Part shown: positions 13,482 to 24,908 of the stretch, one piece after another
Position numbering within the stretch: the first letter of the stretch is position 1
Layout of the letters: every line of letters begins with the position of its first letter
DNA from: Polytrichum commune
Lineage: Eukaryota > Streptophyta > Polytrichopsida > Polytrichales > Polytrichaceae
Direction of reading: 5' to 3'
DNA length: 64,000 nucleotides
Assembly (NCBI GenBank): GCA_950295325.1
Contig: OX485805.1
Span: forward strand, 1,924,501-1,988,500
Program-made: the position numbers and the translations under genes
The notes under the pieces: model-generated
The model's database searches: none
Told to the model about the DNA's origin: nothing
Seen by the model: only the letters and a program-made list of their open reading frames with translations

Positions 13482-14042
13482 TCATGGCAACCTCGTAGAT
13501 GCTTGTAGCTTCCGTCGAGGGTCCATTTTTGGGAGAGGATTCGGTCGAAGTAAATCAACATAGCTAATCGTTCGGTCTTTCATCCGTTCCTTCAATGGTA
13601 GCCGATGAGGCGATAATCCTCTCCTCTTCTTACGAAAAGGCAAAGTCCTTGAAGATTCTTCCGCTACCTTGACATCTTCAATGTCGATTGAAGTCTCCTC
13701 CACATCCACATCCCCGGGCTTCTCCAAAATATCCGCATACAAATCAATCAGATCATTTAGATCTCCACCCACGCATTGTGTGTTGTCATTTTCCACCGCA
13801 TCGATCTCAAAGTTGTCCGCATATCGTCGTTGGTCCTCCTCCGCCCTCATCCTCCAAACTTGTGTAGATTGTGAGAAGGGAGTCATGACATACTCATCAC
13901 GAAATCGATCCCTAGCACATCTCTCATCTCTCTCACGCTTGGTTGATGGATTGAATGGAATATCGGGTTCACCTAAATTTTCTATCTCCTCATCACATCC
14001 TAGACCCTCAAACATGTCTCTCTTCTCTCCCATCCTATCCAT
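13482..14042 (-). CDS. Hypothetical charged protein, 186 residues
   Basis: An intact frame starts at ATG 14042 (MDRMGEKRDMFEGLGC...) and ends at TGA 13482. The product is highly charged: an acidic middle (around residues 75-125, including DLNDLIDLYADILEKPGD) and a basic segment near residue 138 (RKKRRG) that could be a nuclear localisation signal. No catalytic motif, membrane segment or signal peptide is visible and the family is not recognised. A well-placed TATATAAG lies about 42-49 bases upstream of the ATG, which favours a real but short-leadered gene. An accessory protein of a transposon is possible, but there is no direct evidence for that. Confidence 0.45.
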   Translation of the reverse strand: MDRMGEKRDMFEGLGCDEEIENLGEPDIPFNPSTKRERDERCARDRFRDEYVMTPFSQSTQVWRMRAEEDQRRYADNFEIDAVENDNTQCVGGDLNDLIDLYADILEKPGDVDVEETSIDIEDVKVAEESSRTLPFRKKRRGLSPHRLPLKERMKDRTISYVDLLRPNPLPKMDPRRKLQASTRLP

Positions 14043-14083
14043 GATACTCTACCCTCGTTATATGTATGAGTCTAAATGCTCTA

Positions 14084-14091
14084 CTTATATA
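14084..14091 (-). promoter_or_regulatory. TATA box upstream of the 13482-14042 ORF
   Basis: Reads TATATAAG on the minus strand. The usual 25-35 base spacing puts the transcription start near 14055-14065, just upstream of the ATG at 14042. Confidence 0.5.
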
Positions 14092-14296
14092 TTGAGCTCA
14101 AAGGACTTTATGAAATATATAATATTTGATGTAATCCAAGATGTAGAGGATCCAATTCTCGTTGGTAGGATAAAGACAACACAATAGGAATAAAAAGAAA
14201 GTTGGTGAAGTCAAAAAGTTAGTTGCACTTTTTGAAAAAGTCCCCCGACACCCGCATTGGAAACCTCTTTGAAGCTTCTATATTTGATGGGTTGTC

Positions 14297-14587
14297 CTTT
14301 CATTCAACAATTCACATATTTGAGCTTCAACCTTAGTGGTTCGTATAGTTTCACAACCCACACGCATTCGAATGTCATATTAATTCAACAAAGTACATAT
14401 TTGTGCTTCAATCTTTGTGGTCCATATGGTTTCACAACGCATATTAGGCATCCGAATGCCATCTTCATTCAACAATTCACATATTTGAACTTCAACCTTA
14501 GTGGTTCGTATGGTTTCACAACCCACACGCATCCCCTTGCCCATTCATTCGACAATTCACATATTTATGCTTCAACCTTTGTGGTTC
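14297..14587. repeat. Tandem repeat, about 83-bp units, ending in a telomere-type tract
   Basis: Three and a half imperfect units carry the phrases ATTCAACAATTCACATATTT, CTTCAACCTTAGTGGTTCGTA and TTTCACAACCCACACGCAT. Units begin near 14299, 14382, 14466 and 14545. The last unit is cut off by AAACCCTAAACCC repeats (14588-14626). A frame of 113 codons runs through the repeat but is simply the repeat translated. Confidence 0.8.
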
Positions 14588-14626
14588 ATAAACCCTAAAC
14601 CCTAAACCCCTAAACCCTAAACCCTA
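14588..14626. repeat. Interstitial telomere-type tract (CCCTAAA)
   Basis: About five CCCTAAA units, one with an extra C, joined directly to the end of the 83-bp tandem repeat. Confidence 0.9.
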
Positions 14627-17011
14627 CGTCATTCCAAATTGCTACCACATATGTGCCGTTGTTTTGTTCTCTCACTCATGTAGAAGTGTTTCCATACATG
14701 GTTTGAGGGTTTAGGTTCCCAGCTTTCCAACGAACCCACCCGTTTTTTTTTACGATGCCTACAACGAAAGTTAAACGTTCGCAAATCGCGAGGACTACTT
14801 CAAGTTGGCACAATCTCTACTTAGACATATAACTTATGGTATACATTGGGGTTTTTAGAAGGGGTCATGAACGCACATGATTCTCAAACATAATGTAGAG
14901 TGCATCCCCCGAGTTCATATAGGCTTCATAAAGATATCTTACCAACACCTTACACAAATTAGAACATTCTAGAAAAGCAAATTAATATGGTCCACATTGA
15001 TATTAAACTAGGGATTTGGTGTGGGCTTAAATTTAATGTGGCCCACATTAGTGATCATTTGGGGGGGGGGTGCACTATACTAAATCCGTATGAGTATATG
15101 TGAGTGCACAAAAGAGGTATTGATTTGAACTTTGTTGTATTATGTATTATTCTTCACAAAATTATAAGTTGTAGTTATGTAAATATATAGAATAATTTTA
15201 AAAAATATACAACATCTCTACTAACTTGTATGGTAGTGTCATTAGATTTTATAGAATAAGGTTTATTTTATTTTAGTATTGGCTTAAACTGGTACATAAA
15301 AAGAACCAACCACAAGTGAACATACGATCTTACATATCATTTGATGGTAGACTTCAAAACAATAATTGCATTAGCTTTTATGACATGTATTACAAATCAG
15401 AGTATGGGAGGATTGAATGGAAACAGATGCTTAGGGACTTGGAAAAAGCCCCGGACGTGGCCTACCATGACATTCTTAACAAATTTGATTTGATTTGGGG
15501 GGTCAAAGGTCTTATTGTGACCCGTAGCAACTTAGTCCCTACTTGGAAGGATAGGCCTCAAATGAGCATTATTTCTAGATTTCCACTTAGGCTGCGCTGT
15601 TTCGGCTGGGTTGGTTGTATTTTCAATTTGAATTTTCAATTTGTGCCAAAAAAAGAATAAGACATGTATTGCAAATATAAGGGCCGGTTCACAATATGGC
15701 CAAACTTTGAGAGGTTCAACATTTGGACCAATGAAAATGCTGAAATGCCCAAAGTCCGTCCTCTCGGCCTTCACACTAGAGGCCGAAGTCTAAAGGACGT
15801 GGCCTCCAAAAGAGCCTAGGTGGCAACACTTTTAGGAAGTTATGGCGCCAAGAGTTCGGCCTCTCGAGCAAAGATTGGGTATAGCAAAATGCTCAACCCA
15901 AACTTCTGTCGAGAGGCCGAACTTTTTTTTCATTAAAATAATCAATCATTGACAAGATCTTGGCCGTTAGATTGGAGGGGTTATTTTGAGCAAGGAATAA
16001 AGTGGCATGCTCCTTTGAGTTTGGACTTTGGGATTGGCCTTTGGAGGCTTCACACTTTGGCCATCCAAGCCGAGAGGCCGTGGGAGTTCATGGCCAAAGG
16101 TTTGGACTTTGCGCTTGGCCTTTGGAGGCTTCGCACTATGCCCAACTAAGGCTACCCTTACTATATTTTCTTTGCTATTTTCAGTTCATTTCTTTGGACT
16201 ATCAACAAAGTTGGGCCACTCAATCGCACGGCCTCTCAACTTGGACGGCCAAGAATATGTCCAAACTTCCAAAAAAAAGTGATTGTAAATTATATAAATA
16301 TAAATATAAGCAATTGTGAAGATTCCTTGTGAGAGAATACCATTCATAAAATTGCACACCCAATCAAAACTTTATTCAATATCAAGTTTACAAATCACGA
16401 GTGAATATGAATCAATGTAACTGGATGTGTAGTTTTTATCATCCATATTATGGTTGTATTTCATCCGTTAACGTTTATAGAGTCAGATTTACAAAGAAGG
16501 GAGTACCATTTTGTTAACTGTTAACACGTTTAACATTTATAGTGTGCAATATGTGGGGAGTAGAAGAAAGATAACATTTAGAGATGTTTTGGATCACGTG
16601 TACAACCGATATAACTATTGCAATATTGTGCTCAACTTTAGTTAACTAGATATAACTATAGTTGACTACATTTTGTGGCATACCAAAATTAGAATAAATA
16701 TAGGTAACTGCATTTTTTCAAGACATATCACAAACAACTATAGTTAACTTGAACTTAGCACATGGATGTGATAACAACGATGTGAAAGAATGATGTGGCC
16801 TCACGAGAGGCGAGAACCTTGGTTAGCCTCCCATAGACTTCTTCTCGATTATGGAGCAAAGGCCTCATGGAGTAGTATGAACATTGCACTAAGATCCATA
16901 AACCTCATACAATATACAAGTTTTGTATGAAAAAATGATGGCTTTATTTACATCTCCAACGGTTACAAAATTGGTATGATTTAAAATTGTTGCAAAAAAA
17001 ACAAAAAAAAT
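14627..17011. other. Spacer with a possible coding fragment and small repeats
   Basis: A frame at about 15316-15660 (+) contains a protein-like part (SEYGRIEWKQMLRDLEKAPD and onward to about 15545) but opens from a non-ATG codon and has no recognised domain; it may be an exon remnant. At 16010-16140 a phrase around GGCCTTTGGAGGCTTC occurs twice, about 80 bases apart. At 16610-16750 there are GTTAACTATAGTTG-type words that recur in inverted orientation at 52640-52775. No further gene is supported. Confidence 0.45.
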
Positions 17012-18928
17012 CTATTTTGCAGTGTCACGGAAGCACATTGTCGGGTTAACCATGTTGTATGGAGGGGACTTCAAAATGTTCACTACGTGTGTGATGGTTG
17101 ACCTTTCCGCTGGATTGGTCTTCGTCAATGAATCCAATGCTAACTCAAACCGCATATTCAAACCATTTGGATCACTGTTTAGCTGAAACAAGGGGGAAGT
17201 CGCATCCCTGGCATAAATCTTCTTTGCCAAAGCACCCACTGAGAAGGACTCCGATAGAAACATGTGCCTATGTTTCCGAGCCATCCTCACCGGAGAGGTG
17301 GATGTTCCACGCTGCCCTCGTACATGGAATAATTCTGGACCAGCACAGTTGTATTTTGCTTTGTGCTTGTTCATCTCATCCACTGAATCTTTTCCATAGT
17401 TGGAGGGTACGTCTTCACCTCCCCAGGATGCCATGTCCCAATCACACACACCAATGTAAACCGTGTTCTCACGGTCTTGTGGGAAATGCAGCATGACATT
17501 GTTGGGATTAAGGTCATTGTGCAACATGTCATGCTTGTGCACTACATCCACAATGCACATTAGAGCCCATGCCAAATAAGCTCGATGCCTTCGATATACA
17601 ACCAACCATTTCCGTGCTTCAAAATCTGCCCCAGACATGTGAAGGATTGTGCGCTCGTGGGTTTCCGGAACGCTGAAGTCATAGATCCTCATGTTTTTCA
17701 AGGAGCCTCCATTCCACCACATCGAATAGGATTCGTATGTTTTCATATTGAGGTATTGTAGCTTGATTACCCCAGGATGATCTACTGGACACGCCAATGC
17801 TTCAACTGAACGTTCCTTTCGATTCTCCAAACTATTCGTGGCCTTCATGGTCTTCCCAGCCCACTCTATCCAGCTAGGGATGAATGATGCTCCATGAATT
17901 GCGACTCTCCGCACCACTCCGAAGGTCCCTTGGAAGATTTCCTTATCCAAGGCTTTGATCTCCGCATTCCTAGGCAACCATATGACACCCTGCCGGCCCT
18001 GAGTGGCAATGTTGTCTGCCATCTGCCTGTCAATAAAAATGGGAAGGTTGCGGGCGGATGTTCCTTTTGCTGCTATTACGCCTCTTTTCCAATTCTCTAG
18101 CTTCATGTACAGCTCGGACTTCCTGCCACTACTACTTCCCTCGCTAGGATGCACAGCATCATATGCCATTGTTGGATTGTAGATTGCTTCCACGGCTTGT
18201 TGTTCAATCCAGGTGCTCCAATCGCTCATGCCCCTAGCATCTTCAAACTCCGCTCCAGCCGTGGCTTCCGTGAGAATAAGAATCAAATCGTTCCTCACCA
18301 AATCCAACCCCTTTGTACCATCATTGAGGTATTTTTTTTCCAAATAAACCATGCTGTTATTTCTAAACCACTCCAACAGCACGACCCTACAATGGTTTCG
18401 AGCCTCATCGATCCGCGGGTCGCGTTTGCCTCTATTTTTCCTTTTCCTCGATTGCGAACCTGAAACCCCGGACCCCTCCTCCGTCCCTTCCGAAATTGCT
18501 GGGCGTTTTTGTCCCCGTCTTTCACCATGCTCCGAACCCTGAGGTACATCACGTGCAGGGCTCTCCGGTCTTGATGTCCGCCGTGTCGGAGATCGTGGTG
18601 GCACGGACTCTCCATGAGTGGCTGCATTTATATCGGTGGAACTGCCTGAGCTTGGTCCCCTTCCTGTTCTCCCTCTATGTCCACTGTTTCCCCGACTCCC
18701 ACGTGTTCCACGGCTTCCACGTGTTTGGTTGCCTCTTGAATGGCCAAGTGCAAAGAACTCTTCGTCAAACCGAAAAGGATCTGGACGTGGGGGACATGCT
18801 GCAGTGCTTCCACTTCCGGCCTCGCTTCCCGTACCCTCTCCAGTATGCGCAAGTGGAGTGCTTTGGAGCCAAGCACGGTGCAGCCTCGTATCCTCGTCTT
18901 GGTAAGGAGCAATGTCCTCCCCCTCCAT
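17012..18928 (-). CDS. Protein kinase-like protein with basic low-complexity N-terminus
   Basis: Intronless frame; I take the ATG at 18928 (MEGEDIAPYQDEDTRLHRAW), giving 638 residues. The open frame extends further upstream but only from a non-ATG codon. Residues 60-150 are rich in Gly, Arg and Ser (GTRGSRGNSGHRGRTG); a basic stretch RKRKNRGKRDPR follows near 160. A kinase-like domain fills the last 310 residues: glycine loop GTFGVV at about 334, AGKTMK lysine at about 359, catalytic loop HNDLNPNNV at 470-478, DWD in place of DFG at about 496, APE-like AGPE, and an F-helix-like SVGALAKKIY. The catalytic Asp and Asn and the metal-binding Asp are kept, so activity is possible. The substrate is unknown. 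The family resembles divergent kinases seen in multigene or mobile contexts; that comparison is from general knowledge only. The promoter TATA box and a GC-rich array lie directly upstream. Confidence 0.75.
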   Translation of the reverse strand: MEGEDIAPYQDEDTRLHRAWLQSTPLAHTGEGTGSEAGSGSTAACPPRPDPFRFDEEFFALGHSRGNQTRGSRGTRGSRGNSGHRGRTGRGPSSGSSTDINAATHGESVPPRSPTRRTSRPESPARDVPQGSEHGERRGQKRPAISEGTEEGSGVSGSQSRKRKNRGKRDPRIDEARNHCRVVLLEWFRNNSMVYLEKKYLNDGTKGLDLVRNDLILILTEATAGAEFEDARGMSDWSTWIEQQAVEAIYNPTMAYDAVHPSEGSSSGRKSELYMKLENWKRGVIAAKGTSARNLPIFIDRQMADNIATQGRQGVIWLPRNAEIKALDKEIFQGTFGVVRRVAIHGASFIPSWIEWAGKTMKATNSLENRKERSVEALACPVDHPGVIKLQYLNMKTYESYSMWWNGGSLKNMRIYDFSVPETHERTILHMSGADFEARKWLVVYRRHRAYLAWALMCIVDVVHKHDMLHNDLNPNNVMLHFPQDRENTVYIGVCDWDMASWGGEDVPSNYGKDSVDEMNKHKAKYNCAGPELFHVRGQRGTSTSPVRMARKHRHMFLSESFSVGALAKKIYARDATSPLFQLNSDPNGLNMRFELALDSLTKTNPAERSTITHVVNILKSPPYNMVNPTMCFRDTAK

Positions 18929-19152
18929 CGTGAAAAAAACCGCGTGAGTGAGTGAATGTAAAAAGGAGTGAGTGAATGTAGAAATGAGTGCGTGAATCTG
19001 GAAAAAAAATTGCGAGGGTTCCCCCACAATTTGCCCTGCCCTCCCAAACCCCCTGAGACCCGCGCGGTGCCGCTGTCCTTGGGACAGCAACAAGGTCTCG
19101 GGTCCCTTTGTGGTGGGAGGAGAGGAAAGTGAGGGGAACTAAAACCCCACGG

Positions 19153-19161
19153 CTTTATATA
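19153..19161 (-). promoter_or_regulatory. TATA box of the kinase-like gene
   Basis: Reads TATATAAAG on the minus strand within GCCTATATAAAGCCGTGGGG. A start near 19125-19130 would give a leader of about 200 bases before ATG 18928. The GGGAACG array begins only about 40 bases upstream of the box. Confidence 0.65.
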
Positions 19162-19199
19162 GGCAAAGGGGAGCACAATCATTATGGGATCCCGGTCGG

Positions 19200-20345
19200 A
19201 TTTGACATGGGGCACGAAAAGGACGTATGGGGAACGTGGGAACGCGGGGGCGGACGGAGGGAACGAGGGGGCGGACGTAGGGGAACTCGGGCGGACGGAA
19301 GGGAACGGAGCGCGGACGGGAGGGAACGTACGGGAACATGGGGCGGACGGGAGGGGAACGTGGGGCGGACGGGAGGGGAACGTAGCGCGGACGGGAGGGA
19401 ACATGGGGCGGACGGGAGGGAACATGGGGCGGACGGGAGGGAACGTGGGGCGGACGGGAGGGAACGTGGGCGGACGGGAGGGAACGTGGGCGGACGGGAG
19501 GGGAACGTGGGCGGACGGGAGGGGAACGTAGCGCGGACGGGAGGGAACATGGGGCGGACGGGAGGGAACGTGGGGCGGACGGGAGGGAACGTGGGGCGGA
19601 CGGGAGGGAACGTGGGCGGACGGGAAGGGAACGCGGGGCGGACGGGAAGGGAACGGGTGCGGACTGGGGGGGAACGGGCGCGGACGGGAGGGAACGGGCG
19701 CGGACGGGAGGGAACGGGTGCGGACTGGGGGGAACGCGGTAGGGAACGGGTGCGGACGTTAGGAAACGTGTGGGAACGTGAACGCACGGCGGGGGAACGT
19801 GGGGCGGACGTGAGGGAACTTGGGGCGGACGGAGCCCTCCGCGTTCCCCCCGTCCGCCCCCGCGTTCCCCCGTCCGCTCCAGCGTTCTCCCCCCCGTTCC
19901 CAACCCCCTTCCGCCCCACCCCCGTCCGCTCCACCCCCACCCCCGTCCGCTCCACCCCCTCCCCCGTCCGCTCCACCCCCCTCCGTCGTCCGCTCCACCC
20001 CCGTCCGTCCGCCCCACCCCCGTCCGCTCCACCCCCCTCCCCCGTCCGCTCCACCCCCGTCCGTCCGCCCCAACCCCGTCCGCTCCACCCCCCTCCCCCG
20101 TCCGCTCCACCCCCGTCCGTCCGCCCCACCCCCGTCCGCTCCACCCCCGTCCGCTCCACCCCCCTCCCCCGTCCGCTCCACCCCCCGTCCGTCCGCACCA
20201 CCCCCCTCCCCCGTCCGCTCCACCCCCCGTCCGTCCGCACCACCCCCCTCCCCCGTCCGCACCACCCCCCGTCCGTCCGCTCCACCCCCCTCCGCCGTCC
20301 GCACCACCCCCCTCTCCCATCCGCCCCACCGTCCGCCCCACACCC
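19200..20345. repeat. GC-rich array with inverted halves (GGGAACG / GTCCGC units)
   Basis: To about 19838 the plus strand is purine-rich, made of roughly 19-25 bp units combining GGGAACGTGG and GGCGGACGGGA. From about 19845 it is pyrimidine-rich, made of units such as CCCCGTCCGCTCCACCCC, so the second half reads as the reverse complement style of the first. The array is far more GC-rich than anything else in the window. The many long frames here on both strands (proline/arginine and glycine/arginine) are translations of the repeat and not genes. The long G-runs could form quadruplexes and the inverted halves could fold on each other. Confidence 0.9.
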
Positions 20346-20596
20346 TCCTTAGTCATATTTTTCCACTTTGATTTTAAAAGAACCCTAAACACAATGGCAA
20401 AATGGTTTACTTGGCAAGGGAAATATGCACATCCACGTCGGCGTTTTCTGCCACATAGGACGCCACCTTGGCAAGAAGGTAAGTATTTTACCCACCCTAG
20501 TCCATTCCCCCTATGTTGACCCTACGTGGACCCTATTGTGTTGTGACGGAGGGGTCCGTCACGACACCGTCATGACATCGCGATAGACAACCCTGG
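20346..20596. other. Spacer right of the GC-rich array
   Basis: Contains an imperfect palindrome GTGACGGAGGGGTCCGTCAC near 20546-20565. This could be the edge of an element carrying the kinase gene, but I found no matching inverted end on the other side. Family C similarity resumes at about 20597. Confidence 0.4.
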
Positions 20597-21360
20597 TACA
20601 ATTTATGAAATATTTGACACTTTTAGCCACCATTTCTACACATGGTTGTAAATTTCATTTTTGCAAATTTTCAAACCATGTTGTATGTAGTTTTTTTTGG
20701 CCTTGGGACACTATCAATCATATGGTACTTGAAAATGGTTGTGTATGAATCAAGATCATGTACATGGATTCATGCCATGTCACTATGTTGAAATTTATAT
20801 TTAAATTACGTGGATGTAATCTTGATGTGCTTTGTAATAACTTTATTTTCCTAACATTGTTAAGCCTCATGCAGACTTACTCTTCCTAAATAAAAGAGAT
20901 TTCATGTTTCATTGGGACCTTGCTTTGGCGCTAAGGGCCGCTTTACATGGGGAGCCAAGGCCAATTTGGGGGTCTGACATGATATGCGTGAACCCTTGTT
21001 CGTGATTGATCTAATCTTATGATTTTAATAAGGTAGAGGGTGCTTAAACCAACACTTTAAGCTATTGCAAATACATATGACTATGTGGTTGATATATAAA
21101 ATAGATATTCATATTAGATTATTTAATCTTATGGCTTTAATATACTAGAGCACTTACTCTATATACTTGACCGTGCTTCTCCCCCACCATATTATGAATA
21201 TTCAGATTTGGGAAGGAATTATCGATCATCCCGTCATGGATATTGTCATCGTCATATTATATGGTAAGTATGCAATAATATATGGTAAGTACGCAATAAC
21301 ATGGAAGTTTTGTAGGGCCCGTTGCCCTATGAAGTTGACCAGACCATCCACCCATATCCT
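20597..21360. repeat. Dispersed repeat C, extended copy 2
   Basis: Matches 7916-8560, with an extra segment near 21026-21125 (AAGGTAGAGGGTGCTTAAACC...) that is shared with 63740-63830 and absent from copy 1. No coding capacity is recognised. Confidence 0.75.
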
Positions 21361-21635
21361 GGCTGTGTGGTTCACAGTTGTATACATTTAAAACCCCGGG
21401 CAAAAGACCTATTAACCCCTAAGTGCCCGAGCAACCATATATGGTTGATCAAAAATTTCGGCTCGTTTGTGTGTGGGCAGGTAAAATTCCTTTGACCGCG
21501 TAAATTTTTTTGGCATGAAAAAACTAACGGCTCACAATGATACTGTACATGTATGCTTGTGTGGACTTTTCTAGTTGTATACATTTTAAACCCCGGGCAA
21601 AAGACCTATTAAGATGGCATGAAGAATCTAACTAA

Positions 21636-23019
21636 GGGCCACTTTATACTTGGGGCCGGATTGAGGGCCGGCCGGAACTCTCAAAATTTGAACCAATAGG
21701 ATGCTCGATATCATCAAATCGGGCCCAAGGGCTTTATACTTGGGGCCGGCCTGAACACTCACCTATCCCATGTGGCGTCTTAGGTGGCACAATTTTGGCG
21801 CCAAACCATCGGGCCCTAGATGAGATTTCGGGACGAGCTTTTCCTCATCCCGAACTCCCATCTAGGGCCGGATGGGGCTCCTCCGTTGGATTGTTCCAAT
21901 CTTGTCCGTCAATCAATAGGAGGGGTAAAAGCATTTCCTCTCCTCCTTACTACTCTCCCCTCCACCTTCCCCTTCTCACCTTCCACCTTCCCCTTAATTA
22001 TTTTTTCATAGAATTAGTGTTAGACATAAATGCGCCACCACCTTCCCTACTTGTCCCTTCTCTTTTTCTCATTGTTAATTTTTTTTCATATCCTTCCTAA
22101 CACTAAATTCGTGCATGTAACTTTCACATATTACCATGGATGATATTTAGTGTTTGATTTTACATTTAATGTTACTTACTTTCATAGGGTTAGTGATATT
22201 TAGTCTAGTGATCGTATTTATAGTATCTCACACTAAATATCATGTTTAGTGTAGTGACTCCACAATTTTAACCATAACAAACACATTCCAAAAATAAGCC
22301 AAAGATAGTTTCCAAGTGGAACCATGCTCAAAAGTTTACACGCACTTAGATCCAACAATAATGTAAACTTATACTATGGTTAGAATTATTATTTTTTAAA
22401 TAAAATCTCTTATCTATAAAGAGAAAGTTAATTGAGGCTTTAGAAAGGTTGATTAAGTCTATAAATTTATGTAGCTTGAAAAATAAAAAGCACGACAACA
22501 ATGTTGGCGCAATGCCTACTTACAATCAATAACCCACACCAAAATATATGCTCAATGTCGTCATGTTCCCGAACGGAACGAAGCCAATTAATATCTACAA
22601 ACATAGATTACTCTATAATGAATATTGTATCATTGCAACTCTGGGTATTTTTTGTTACCGGGTACTTCGGTTATTCCATTATACATGGTAGGTGAATTTA
22701 TATGGGCATTTTGACACCGGAATTAGATTCAAAGGGCTCGATATAGTCTAATGGGACCCAAGGTTGACCCCCTAACCATAAGCCTATAGAGATCATCCCC
22801 CATAGTAAAAGCCGTGTAACTAATGCTCAAGAGCACCGGGCATTGACCACGGTAAGTTCCATGAAACTTAACCCTCAAGACCATCGGGCCCTAGAATCGG
22901 GCCTCACCACTTTACATGCGACAAGGTTGGGCCGGAAAAAAGTTCATAAAGTGCGCCCCGATTGAGGCCTCAATCGGGCCGGTGCTCCGGCCGGCCCCAG
23001 GCCGTGTATAAAGTGGCCG
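21636..23019. mobile_element. PIF/Harbinger-like non-autonomous element with TAA target duplication
   Basis: The left end GGGCCACTTTATAC and right end GTATAAAGTGGCCG are near-perfect inverted repeats. The element is flanked by TAA at 21633-21635 and 23020-23022. The empty site is visible in neighbouring copies of the same tandem repeat (CTAACTAAGATGGCATG near 23187), which shows the insertion directly. Subterminal GGGGCCGG/CCGGCCGG-rich segments are also inverted. The 1384-bp interior has no transposase; its frames are low-complexity. The 3-bp TWA-type duplication is typical of the PIF/Harbinger superfamily. Confidence 0.8.
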
Positions 23020-23022
23020 TAA

Positions 23023-23395
23023 GATGGCATGAAGAATCCATCTCAGATGGCATGAAGAATCTATCTCAGATGGCATGAAGAATCTAACGGCTCACAATGA
23101 TACTGTGCATGCTTGTGTGGACTTTTCTAGTTGTATACATTTTAAAGCCCGGGCAAAAGACCTATATATTAAGATGGCATGAAGAATCTAACTAAGATGG
23201 CATGAAGAATCCATCTCAGATGGCATGAAGAATCTATCTCAGATGGCATGAAGAATCTAACTAAGATGGCATGAAGAATCTAACGGCTCACAATGATACT
23301 GTGCATGCTTGTGTGGACTTTTCTAGTTGTATACATTTTAAAGCCCGGGCAAAAGACCTATATATTAAGATGAAGAGGTGAATCTAACGGCTCAC
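23023..23395. repeat. Tandem repeats with GATGGCATGAAGAATC units
   Basis: Short units of about 23 bp (AGATGGCATGAAGAATCTAT) are embedded in a higher-order unit of about 193 bp that also holds TAACGGCTCACAATGATACT and GTATACATTTTAAAGCCCGG. Earlier partial copies lie at 21370-21630, left of the inserted element, so the element split one array. Confidence 0.8.
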
Positions 23396-24248
23396 AATGA
23401 TACTGTGCATCCTGTGTGGACTTCTTTTTGCGGCTCTTACGTCTCTAGAACTTGCATATATGACAGCTTGGCTTGTTGTGTACTGGTGTGTGTATGAGGC
23501 ATTTTGCAGTCTAGCTTTGGGGTCACGTTGGTTGTAACAGGATACACCTTCCTCATGGCCACTTGTTAGCAACGACAACTGCTAGTATGCTCAATGTGTT
23601 GTAGATGACCTCTTTGTCTTCTCTGAATCGCCACCCCATCGCCACTCACCCTTGCGGATCTTACACAAGATTAATTGCTGTCCTAGGTGGAACGCTCTCA
23701 GTTTTGGTATTCTACTCCAGTGATAGTTGGCTTCACTGCTTGATCTAGCTCATTCGACTTAGTAGGTTTTTTCACGCTGAAGAAGGGCTTGATTTTAGCA
23801 AAAGAGTCCGCAAACTTCTTCAGCCAGTATATTGTGTACTGGAGATTCTACAATAGACGTGCGTGTCAAGCTGGACTTGTGAACACAAAATTTATATGGG
23901 TTCCAATTTGTATGAGTTAGGCTGAGCGAGTGCTGATGATTTGTATTGAAGGATGTATATACCCGTACTGACAGCCAGCCCATTGCGCTGATTCTGATCA
24001 GAATCTTTAATTGTTTCCCAGCTGCAAGATTTCCCACAACTGAGCCCAATTCACTCAGCTACATACACCACCCGACACTCCCAATTCATCATGGAGGCTG
24101 CAAGGTGAGCTCCAGCTCCAGATTCCTCTCAATTTCTCATAGTCAACACAGTAATTAATATAAATCGGGTTTGTCTGTAGAAGGCCCGTAGGAAACAACT
24201 AGCTATTTGAGTTTCTCCCAAGCTTTCACACATGCTTAATAGTCGACG

Positions 24249-24560
24249 TTGTACACTGGCAGAGTCGGTGAAGGTGGCGGCCATGTAACGCACCACAACT
24301 TCTTCACAATTTTAGCTGTGGACGAAGCTTTGGCTGACCCAACAGCTTCCCCACGGCCAATGACAATATTTGACGCAATCCAGGAAGACGAAGGGGACTC
24401 CGAGGTGACAACCCAAACACTTGCCAACCATGAACACGAGGCAGCTTCACCTGAAGAAGAGCATATTCACGCTGGTGAGTCCATTGCATCTCCTCACTGG
24501 ACACTGCATGTTCCTGGCTCCCATTTCCCCTTTGGTGAGAACATGAAGCTTCCAACATAA
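24249..24560 (+). pseudogene. Protein-like acidic fragment in repeat B, copy 2
   Basis: Counterpart of 9377-9628, here 103 codons because the earlier stop is a Trp codon. It carries the same acidic segment (HEHEAASPEEE). No domain is recognised. Confidence 0.2.
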
Positions 24561-24908
24561 TAGTGCCAACATAACAACATATGCACCGTAGATCTTTGCA
24601 CGCATCCGACAACTAAAAATATGATCTAGGACTTTTCGCTTGATAACGCCCTTAGAATAGGGCGGTCCATGATATGTGGCCTTGGTCATCAAGCCTACCT
24701 ATCCCATTTCATCTTCTATTATTATTATTATTATTATTATTATTACGAATTTAACTGTGTCTCGGGCAGTTGGGCAACCATGTTATATTTTATTATACAA
24801 AGTTTATTGTATTTAGTGTCACTTACCCTATTATGAGAGCCTATCCGTGGTTACGCTAAATGGAAACCAATACTAAACTGTTTATGGTATTTAGTTTCAC
24901 CTAACTAA

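Noticed and set aside
19108-20392. Several frames of 180-417 codons on both strands
   Set aside because: They are translations of the GC-rich tandem array (Gly/Arg or Pro/Arg repeats); every frame is open because the unit lacks stops.
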